A DNA stretch of 5,153 bases from Chitinophagaceae bacterium. Its GTDB lineage: Bacteria; Bacteroidota; Bacteroidia; Chitinophagales; Chitinophagaceae. Where the stretch lies: the NCBI GenBank assembly GCA_947461495.1, contig CANHLV010000154.1, positions 1-5,153 on the forward strand, in the 5' to 3' direction. Below, one piece after another: positions 1-5,153 of the stretch (its first letter is position 1; every line of letters begins with the position of its first letter). Position numbers and translations under genes: made by a program. The notes under the pieces were generated by a model, which worked only from the letters and a program-made list of their open reading frames with translations, had not been told where the DNA came from and searched no databases.

Positions 1-526
1 AATACAATTCTGCCCCTCTATATTCCTTCATTTCAAGCTTTACCCTGCATTTGTCGATAATTTCTGTAGCTTCTTTGTTTCTTTCAGACCCTGGATGCGT
101 GTTGATGAAAGTTTGCATCATACCCATCGCTTTAAGTGTATTTACTTGTTCCAGCTCAATTTTTGGAGATAATTTATAATAGCAATAAGCTCTCATAAAA
201 TCTACCTCTTCAGATTTCACACTGTTTGGAAACACTTCAAGATATCCTTTGAAAAGATTTTCAGCATCCCTGTAAAATCCATCATTATAAAAACAATACG
301 CATACTTATAATAAAGATCTTCAAATTTCTGCGTTCCCTTGAAAACAGGGAATAATTCTTCATATAACTGTTGCGCAAAATGGTATTTTTTTTTATCAAA
401 ATACTCGTCAGCTTTGGAGAGTTTATACTCATAATCTTTACTTTTCTGAATTTTCACAAACTTGCTACATGAAGTTTGTATTCCCAATATCAGCAAAAGT
501 GAAAAGATTAATTTAAGCTGTTTCAT
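1..526 (-). CDS. bamD: Outer membrane assembly lipoprotein BamD (N-terminal 175 residues; runs off the left edge)
   Basis: BamD is the essential lipoprotein of the BAM complex, which folds beta-barrel proteins into the outer membrane from the periplasmic side. The frame opens with ATG at 526-524 and stays open to base 1. It begins with a lipoprotein signal: Lys at 2 and 5, a hydrophobic stretch at about 6-16, then QTSC with the lipidated cysteine at residue 20. Gln at the -3 lipobox position is slightly atypical. The next residues are SKF with no acidic run, so it lacks the surface-export signal of many Bacteroidota lipoproteins, consistent with a periplasm-facing anchor. TPR-like helices follow: YEYKLSKADEYFDKKKY at about 36-52, a YYKYAYCFY repeat near 74-82, and a stretch ending FINTHPGSERNKEA near 141-154 that is typical of Bacteroidota BamD. 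Family members are usually about 260-280 residues, so roughly 90-100 C-terminal residues lie outside. No Shine-Dalgarno sequence is seen. In many Bacteroidota rpoZ and coaBC follow bamD, but that part is not visible here. Confidence 0.9.
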   Translation of the reverse strand, partial: MKQLKLIFSLLLILGIQTSCSKFVKIQKSKDYEYKLSKADEYFDKKKYHFAQQLYEELFPVFKGTQKFEDLYYKYAYCFYNDGFYRDAENLFKGYLEVFPNSVKSEEVDFMRAYCYYKLSPKIELEQVNTLKAMGMMQTFINTHPGSERNKEATEIIDKCRVKLEMKEYRGAELY

Positions 527-535
527 AAAGAGGGG

Positions 536-566
536 CAAATCTAATGGATTTTATTCAAAAAACAGA
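536..566 (-). promoter_or_regulatory. Candidate Bacteroidota-type promoter for bamD
   Basis: Read on the minus strand, TAGATTTG (543 to 536) matches the phylum's -7 consensus TAnnTTTG exactly. After a 19-base spacer, TCTG (566 to 563) stands where TTTG is expected at -33, one mismatch. Transcription would start near base 530, leaving a leader of only about four bases before the ATG at 526. That is unusually short, so the match could be chance. No other TAnnTTTG is present between the terminator at 640-683 and the gene. Confidence 0.4.
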
Positions 567-639
567 TTTATAATCACACAATCTTGTGAAAACTCTTGTT
601 AATACTTCTACATATAAAAAACTGTGCCGAAATATTTCA

Positions 640-683
640 ATAAAAAAGAAGCCATCTCAATATTGAGATGGCTTCTTTTTTAT
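640..683 (-). terminator. Rho-independent terminator after the OmpA-family gene
   Basis: This is a perfect 44-base palindrome centred between 661 and 662. The strong core is GAAGCCATCTCAA paired with its exact complement, leaving a tiny AT loop. The core is flanked by six A on one side and six T on the other. It begins 25 bases beyond the stop codon of the OmpA-family gene (708-710), so it should end that leftward transcript. By symmetry it would also work on the opposite strand, but no rightward gene ends here. Confidence 0.9.
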
Positions 684-707
684 ATAGCAAAAAGCAATTT
701 AGAAAAA

Positions 708-2321
708 TTAGTTCGATTTGATGTCGATGGTATTCTTATCTCCTCCTCCAACTTCGCAATTTGTTGAAATTCTTTCTGCACTGATACCTTCCTTCTGAAT
801 CAAATACATTTTAACAGCATCCACTCTTTGTTGACATACAGCTTGAGCCGCTTTTGAAGCTTCTGGATAGCCATTCACTGTTATGCTACATTTAGGATTA
901 GCTTTTAGTTTTGAAGCTACTACTGTAAGTAATGCTTTAATATCTGCTGTCATTGATGCTCCATTTCCTTTATAAGAAAGACTTGGATAATCAGAAGGAC
1001 ATTCAACTACAACTGGTGGCGGTGGATTTTTGCAGCATTCTGGTTCTGGACATTTTCCTATACCATCAGCATCAACAGGTTGACACTCAGAAGGTGTGAT
1101 TAATTGTTTGTCTTTGTAATCAGGAACACCGTCACCATCAGTATCTCTTGAAACGCCATGAGTATCAACAGAAGCTCCAGCAGGTGTATTTGGCTCACGA
1201 TCTAACTGATCGATAACACCATCACCATCTGCATCATCATATACTGGTTTAGGGAATTTGGTGTGTTTAGGGTTATTAAGTTCGCTATAAACATAATCCA
1301 GTGGATTGATCCACCATAATGGCTCAACTGATTTCTTTCCAAGATTGAAATTCAAGCCAACTGAAAGGTAATTGTAAGAATCCCAATTTGAAGATAACGC
1401 AGCATCTCCGTATGGGTTCTCTTGCCATTGTTGTCCATCAAGCAAATCATCTTTAATGAATGTGTGACGATCTTCAATTGCGATATTGATTCTTTTAGCC
1501 AATTTGAATTCTACACCAAAAATAATTGATGATGAAAATTGGAGCGTTTGCCCACCTAATTCAGGTCTGCGAACTCCATTAGATTGTGCTGCTTCTTCGT
1601 AAGTGTCATCCATGCCATCTTTTAACTTTTTACGGATGTCTTTTCTGTTTTTGTAAATGTTAGTATTGTTGTTATAAATGCTAGTAAACAAATCGCTGTA
1701 AGTTGTTCCTGCAGCTTCATTTCTTACATTTAAGTTGGTTTCGTAAGTAGTAGCTCCAATACCGGCACCACCATACATTACCCAACTAGATTTGTTTTTA
1801 TGAAATTTGATGTTATTCAAAGAAACCAAAGCCTGAAGACTTAAGTCCTGAGTTTTGTTTTTATAGTTGTAATAAACAACTTCTGCATTTCTACCGGGAA
1901 TAGTAGTTCCACCATTAACTGGAGCACTATAGTACTGAGAAATAGGCGTATTTTTCGCATAGTTTTCAGATGCATTCCAATTCAATCCTTTTGCAGTTCC
2001 ATAAAGATATTGCATTCTCAATGAGAATACATAACCTAAAGATTTTCTAACGTGAGCAGCAAAACCAAATGTAGGAATTACGCTAGGCACATCACCAGAA
2101 ACATTAAACAAACCACCAGACAAACCCACTTCCCACATATTGCGTGGTTTTGAAGGGAAATTATAAGTGTTGTTCCAGAATTCGTTTTGTTGTGGCTGAC
2201 CTTTTCTGGTAATTACAGTGGAATCGTAAACGTCGTATCCACTTGTTGATTTTTGAGCAAATGCAGTTCCTAAAGTAAGGAAAAACATAGCCAATAATAA
2301 TGTGTACTTTTTGCTTTGCAT
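708..2321 (-). CDS. OmpA-family outer membrane beta-barrel protein with aspartate-rich (TSP3-like) repeats
   Basis: This is a secreted 537-residue protein predicted to sit in the outer membrane with a periplasmic C-terminal domain. A Sec signal peptide covers residues 1-22 (Lys 4-5, hydrophobic core, AFA then Gln23). Residues of about 55-330 alternate aromatic and small residues as in a beta-barrel, broken by a charged insert at about 208-254. Two calcium-type aspartate repeats follow: DDADGDGVIDQLD at 362-374 and DTDGDGVPDYKD at 393-404, with a degraded third (DADGIGKC) near 417. A four-proline linker at 433-436 leads to an OmpA C-terminal-like domain at about 441-530. The conserved Arg499 is present, but the usual peptidoglycan-binding Asp in the GxTD motif is replaced by Glu487 and the loop after it is shortened, so wall binding is uncertain. 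All eight cysteines lie between 413 and 522. ATG at 2321-2319 directly precedes the signal peptide and follows a good promoter; no Shine-Dalgarno is seen. The family is clear; the specific role (structural porin, adhesin or wall anchor) is not. Confidence 0.88.
   Translation of the reverse strand: MQSKKYTLLLAMFFLTLGTAFAQKSTSGYDVYDSTVITRKGQPQQNEFWNNTYNFPSKPRNMWEVGLSGGLFNVSGDVPSVIPTFGFAAHVRKSLGYVFSLRMQYLYGTAKGLNWNASENYAKNTPISQYYSAPVNGGTTIPGRNAEVVYYNYKNKTQDLSLQALVSLNNIKFHKNKSSWVMYGGAGIGATTYETNLNVRNEAAGTTYSDLFTSIYNNNTNIYKNRKDIRKKLKDGMDDTYEEAAQSNGVRRPELGGQTLQFSSSIIFGVEFKLAKRINIAIEDRHTFIKDDLLDGQQWQENPYGDAALSSNWDSYNYLSVGLNFNLGKKSVEPLWWINPLDYVYSELNNPKHTKFPKPVYDDADGDGVIDQLDREPNTPAGASVDTHGVSRDTDGDGVPDYKDKQLITPSECQPVDADGIGKCPEPECCKNPPPPVVVECPSDYPSLSYKGNGASMTADIKALLTVVASKLKANPKCSITVNGYPEASKAAQAVCQQRVDAVKMYLIQKEGISAERISTNCEVGGGDKNTIDIKSN
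1110..1235 (-). repeat. Thrombospondin type 3-like aspartate repeats within the OmpA-family gene
   Basis: Two coding repeats of the form DxDGDGxxDxxD lie at protein residues 363-374 (bases 1200-1235) and 393-404 (bases 1110-1145). A decayed third copy, with Ile in place of the acidic residue, is at bases 1050-1073. In TSP3-type domains these aspartates bind calcium and make a rigid rod. Here they separate the membrane barrel from the C-terminal domain, probably as a spacer in the periplasm. Confidence 0.75.
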
Positions 2322-2366
2322 GTTTTAATAATTAATATTTTTCTAAATATACAACTTTGTATGTGG

Positions 2367-2398
2367 CAAATTTATCCAAGAACTAAACAAAAACCAAA
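2367..2398 (-). promoter_or_regulatory. Bacteroidota-type promoter for the OmpA-family gene
   Basis: On the minus strand a TTTG box (2398 to 2395) is followed after 20 bases by TAAATTTG (2374 to 2367), an exact match to TAnnTTTG. Spacing and both boxes fit the primary sigma factor consensus of the phylum. Transcription should begin near 2360, giving an AT-rich leader of about 40 bases before the ATG at 2321. A near-perfect promoter suits an abundant outer membrane protein. Confidence 0.7.
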
Positions 2399-2570
2399 AA
2401 AAATTATGATTTATTTACATCAGAATCATTTATACGTCAATTTCTTATAAAAACGGGCGAATTCTGTAACAATTTGCAATTTTGATCTTGTTCTTTCATA
2501 ATAAAGTTCCCTTTTTTATGAAAATAATTTGCAAGGCCTAGAACCTTCCTTAACTTGCCCAATAATTAAA

Positions 2571-3533
2571 ATGAAGCTCGCAACTAATATCATAAAAGAA
2601 GAGTTAAGTGTTTTCGAAAAGAAATTCGAAGAAGCAGTAAAAAGCAATACGCCTTTATTAGACAGGATAATGAAATTTATCATCAAACGTAAAGGCAAGC
2701 AAATCAGACCGATGTTTGTTTTCTTAAGTGCAAAATTGCATGGCGAGGTAAATGAATCCACTTATCGCGCAGCCGCTTTGGTAGAATTGCTGCATACTGC
2801 AACACTTGTACATGATGATGTGGTTGACGAATCCCTTGAACGCAGAGGCTTTTTGTCTATTAATGCTGTTTGGAAAAATAAAATTGCTGTATTGGTTGGA
2901 GATTATCTTTTGTCTAAAGGACTTCTACTTTCCACATCCAACGATGATTTCGAACATTTGCATATTTTATCAGATGCTGTTAAAAAAATGAGTGAAGGCG
3001 AACTGATGCAATTAGAAAAGTCAAGAAAATTAAACGTTAGCGAAGATATTTACTTTGAAATCATCAAAAATAAAACTGCTTCATTATTATCTTCCGCTTG
3101 TGGTGTTGGAGCTTACAGTACTAGTAAGGATTTGAATATCACCAATGAAATGAAATCCTTTGGAGAGAAAATTGGCATCGCCTTTCAAATAAAAGATGAT
3201 TTATTTGATTATGGAAGCGATAAAATCGGCAAGCCTACCGGAAATGACATTAAAGAAAAAAAACTAACCCTGCCGATTATTTACACTTTGAATAAAGTGG
3301 ATAAAAACACTCGAAGAAAGTTAATATACATTCTAAAAAATGAAAACAAAACTACAGCAGGTATTAATTTTGTAATCGAAAAAGTTACAGAATCAGGTGG
3401 CCTTGCTTATGCAGAACAAAAAATGGAAAGCTATCGAGATGAAGCGCTTGAAATTCTAAACCGATTTAACCAGGGACCAGTAAGAGACGCTTTGGAAGAT
3501 TTGGTTCGTTACACAACAGACAGAAAATACTAA
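2571..3533 (+). CDS. Long-chain polyprenyl diphosphate synthase (IspB-like)
   Basis: This is a trans-type prenyltransferase that adds isopentenyl diphosphate units to an allylic primer, in the cytoplasm. In this phylum its product usually becomes the menaquinone side chain. Seen in the 320-residue protein: the substrate-binding GKQIRP at 42-47; the first aspartate-rich motif DDVVD at 82-86, followed by Arg91-Arg92; the GD at 110-111; a Lys168-Thr169 pair; and the second aspartate-rich motif QIKDDLFD at 206-213. The residue five before the first motif is Ala77, not a bulky aromatic, and HTATLVHDD closely matches octaprenyl synthase. A long chain (about C35-C40) is therefore inferred; the exact length cannot be read. 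ATG at 2571 is preferred over an upstream in-frame TTG at 2529, because family members begin near this point and the 14 extra residues resemble nothing conserved. There is no Shine-Dalgarno and no convincing promoter box upstream. The gene ends 2 bases before recJ, so the two are probably co-transcribed. Confidence 0.92.
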   Translation: MKLATNIIKEELSVFEKKFEEAVKSNTPLLDRIMKFIIKRKGKQIRPMFVFLSAKLHGEVNESTYRAAALVELLHTATLVHDDVVDESLERRGFLSINAVWKNKIAVLVGDYLLSKGLLLSTSNDDFEHLHILSDAVKKMSEGELMQLEKSRKLNVSEDIYFEIIKNKTASLLSSACGVGAYSTSKDLNITNEMKSFGEKIGIAFQIKDDLFDYGSDKIGKPTGNDIKEKKLTLPIIYTLNKVDKNTRRKLIYILKNENKTTAGINFVIEKVTESGGLAYAEQKMESYRDEALEILNRFNQGPVRDALEDLVRYTTDRKY

Positions 3534-3535
3534 CA

Positions 3536-5153
3536 TTGGAAAAAAGGTGGAATATCATACCCTCAGATGTAAATCAGACATCATTACTACGGGAACAATT
3601 AAAAATCAGTGAAACGATTTGTAATATTCTTGTGTCTCGTGGCATCACTGACTTTGAAGTGGCCAAAGATTTTTACAGACCATCATTGGAGAAGCTTCAC
3701 AGCCCATGGTTGATGAAAGACATGCACAAAGCCGTTGCAAGAATTGAAAATGCTATTTCTCAAAAAGAAAAAATACTTGTTTTTGGTGATTACGATGTTG
3801 ATGGCACTACCTCTGTTGCAAGTTTTTACCAATTCCTCACTTCGATTCATGATGAAGCATTAACTGACTATTACATTCCACATCGCTACAAAGAAGGATA
3901 TGGAGTAAGCAAAGCAGGAATTGATTTTGCAAAAGCAAATGAATTTACTTTAATTGTCTGTCTTGACTGCGGCATCAAGTCAGTTGAATTAATCGAGTAT
4001 GCATCTACGTTAGGCATTGACTTTATTGTATGCGACCATCACCTTCCCGGACCGGAGATACCTAAAGCAGTTGCCATACTGAATCCAAAGCAAGCCGATT
4101 GCAACTACCCTTATAAAGAATTATGTGGTTGTGGCGTAGGCTTTAAATTAATGATGGCATTGGCTACTCATTTTAAATTACCAGAAACATCATACTTAGA
4201 ATATATTGACCTTGTAGCAATTGCCATTGCAGCAGACATTGTACCCATGAATGGCGAAAACAGAATTCTCGCTTATTATGGATTAAAAAAAATAAACGAA
4301 AATCCTTCGTTGGGTGTCAGCACACTCATTAAATTAGGCTCAATAAAAAAGAAGTTAACGATCACAAATGTGGTATTTGTAATTGCACCAAGAATTAATG
4401 CTGCAGGCAGAATGGATGATGCAAAAAAAGCAGTTCAACTATTTATTGAGAAAGATGAAAAAGAAGCATTGGCATTAGGTGAGCTACTACAATCAGACAA
4501 TACAGAAAGAAAAGAAGCGGATTCTTCGATCACACAAGAAGCTTTAGAAATAATAAACAACAATGAATATCTGATCAACAAAAAATCATGTGTTGTATTT
4601 AATGAAAATTGGCACAAAGGCGTTGTTGGAATTGTAGCTTCTAGATTGATAGAACATCATTATCGACCAACAATCGTTCTTACACAAAGTGATGGCATTG
4701 CCACAGGCAGCGCAAGAAGCATCAAAGGCTTTAACCTTTACGAAGCCATTTATCAATGTAAAGAATATCTCCTTGCATTCGGCGGACATTTTGCTGCTGC
4801 AGGACTTTCTATGCTTCCGGAGAATATTGAAAAGTTTACTGAAAAATTTGAAGCCGTTGTTACTGCAAATGTTACGGATGATATGCTCATTCCAGAAATC
4901 ACTATTGATGCTAATCTTAATTTTTCTGAAATCAATCAGACCTTCTTTAATATCATTTCTCAAATGGAACCATTCGGACCAGAAAACATGCGACCTGTTT
5001 TTGTAGCCAGAAACGTCACCAATTCTGGTTATTCGAAATTGCTAAAAGATCAACATGTAAAATTCGAAGTGAAACAAAATGGTGTAGCCATGTCGGGAAT
5101 TGGATTTAATATGCCTGAAAAAGCTAACCTTGTTTTTTCAGGGCAACCTTTCG
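3536..5153 (+). CDS. recJ: Single-stranded-DNA-specific 5'-3' exonuclease RecJ (C-terminus runs off the right edge)
   Basis: RecJ degrades single-stranded DNA from 5' ends in recombination, mismatch and base-excision repair, using Mn/Mg ions. The 539 visible residues form one uninterrupted frame. DHH-phosphoesterase motifs in order: DYDVDG at 85-90 (Asp85, 87, 89), CLDCG with Asp144, DHH at 167-169, and AADIVP with Asp234. Then come PRINAAGRMDDA near residues 284-295, WHKGVVGIVASR near 361-372, and the DHHA1 signature GGHFAAAG at 416-423. The RecJ OB-fold segment starts around MEPFGPENMRPVF, near 480-492. Family length is about 565-580, so some 30-40 residues are missing. The start is TTG at 3536: it gives MEKRW, the usual RecJ N-terminus, and the frame has no ATG between the upstream stop at 3467 and Met60 at 3713. 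Starting at Met60 would delete the conserved N-terminal region, including the RGI motif at 35-37. The gene lies 2 bases after the polyprenyl synthase stop, with no Shine-Dalgarno, suggesting translational coupling. Confidence 0.93.
   Translation, partial: MEKRWNIIPSDVNQTSLLREQLKISETICNILVSRGITDFEVAKDFYRPSLEKLHSPWLMKDMHKAVARIENAISQKEKILVFGDYDVDGTTSVASFYQFLTSIHDEALTDYYIPHRYKEGYGVSKAGIDFAKANEFTLIVCLDCGIKSVELIEYASTLGIDFIVCDHHLPGPEIPKAVAILNPKQADCNYPYKELCGCGVGFKLMMALATHFKLPETSYLEYIDLVAIAIAADIVPMNGENRILAYYGLKKINENPSLGVSTLIKLGSIKKKLTITNVVFVIAPRINAAGRMDDAKKAVQLFIEKDEKEALALGELLQSDNTERKEADSSITQEALEIINNNEYLINKKSCVVFNENWHKGVVGIVASRLIEHHYRPTIVLTQSDGIATGSARSIKGFNLYEAIYQCKEYLLAFGGHFAAAGLSMLPENIEKFTEKFEAVVTANVTDDMLIPEITIDANLNFSEINQTFFNIISQMEPFGPENMRPVFVARNVTNSGYSKLLKDQHVKFEVKQNGVAMSGIGFNMPEKANLVFSGQPF

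Noticed and set aside
217..432. 71-codon open frame on the minus strand
   Set aside because: It lies out of frame inside bamD, which has a full lipoprotein signal and family-typical sequence. The shadow frame has no recognisable features.
2406..2466. Six-base inverted repeats (ATGATT/AATCAT and CAGAAT/ATTCTG) in the divergent region
   Set aside because: The arms are short and the loops are 12 and 34 bases in AT-rich DNA, so this is no more than chance and no riboswitch-like fold is evident.
2518..2541. Seven-codon ATG reading frame upstream of the polyprenyl synthase, a possible leader peptide
   Set aside because: Such short frames are common by chance. It shows no run of regulatory codons, no attenuator hairpin and no Shine-Dalgarno.
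2529..2570. In-frame TTG-initiated N-terminal extension of the polyprenyl synthase
   Set aside because: The 14 extra residues do not resemble family N-termini, and an ATG at 2571 fits the expected length.
2516..2761. 81-codon open frame on the minus strand
   Set aside because: It is antisense to the start of the polyprenyl synthase, and its composition is that of a shadow of that gene.
2806..2991. 61-codon open frame on the plus strand
   Set aside because: It overlaps the catalytic DDxxD region of the polyprenyl synthase in another frame.
4435..5006. Several open frames of 60-125 codons on both strands
   Set aside because: All overlap the uninterrupted recJ frame, which carries the DHHA1 signature and conserved RecJ motifs through this stretch.
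1..5153. A novel defence, mobile or RNA-based system
   Set aside because: All long frames are explained by known housekeeping and envelope families. There are no direct repeat arrays, transposase or integrase motifs, attachment sites, or large non-coding stretches.

Overview
The window looks like an ordinary chromosomal stretch from a member of the Bacteroidota, probably close to Chitinophagaceae. Four signs support this. The DNA is AT-rich. None of the four genes has a Shine-Dalgarno sequence. Two start regions carry the phylum's TTTG / TAnnTTTG promoter boxes. The envelope proteins (a lipoprotein BamD, and an OmpA-family barrel with calcium-type aspartate repeats) have the form usual in that phylum. 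The family-level placement rests on remembered resemblance of the OmpA N-terminus and is inference.

Layout: the left half is transcribed leftward. An OmpA-family outer membrane protein (2321 to 708) ends in a strong 44-bp palindromic terminator (640-683). Then comes the start of bamD (526 to beyond base 1), with its own candidate promoter. The right half is transcribed rightward. A long-chain polyprenyl diphosphate synthase (2571-3533) is followed after only 2 bases by recJ (3536 to beyond the right edge), which appears to start with TTG. The two halves diverge from a 249-bp intergenic region (2322-2570). That region holds a near-consensus promoter for the OmpA gene but no convincing box for the rightward pair.

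Function: the leftward genes serve the outer membrane, BamD in beta-barrel assembly and the OmpA-like protein as an abundant barrel that may link to the cell wall. The rightward genes are housekeeping: isoprenoid chain synthesis for menaquinone (or another polyprenyl product), and single-strand DNA exonuclease activity for repair. Their pairing looks like operon economy, not a shared pathway.

I found no mobile element, CRISPR array, RNA gene, defence system or other new system. The most notable points are the altered OmpA C-terminal domain (a cluster of eight cysteines, and the usual peptidoglycan-binding aspartate missing from a shortened loop), the TTG start and tight coupling of recJ, and the very short leader predicted for bamD.
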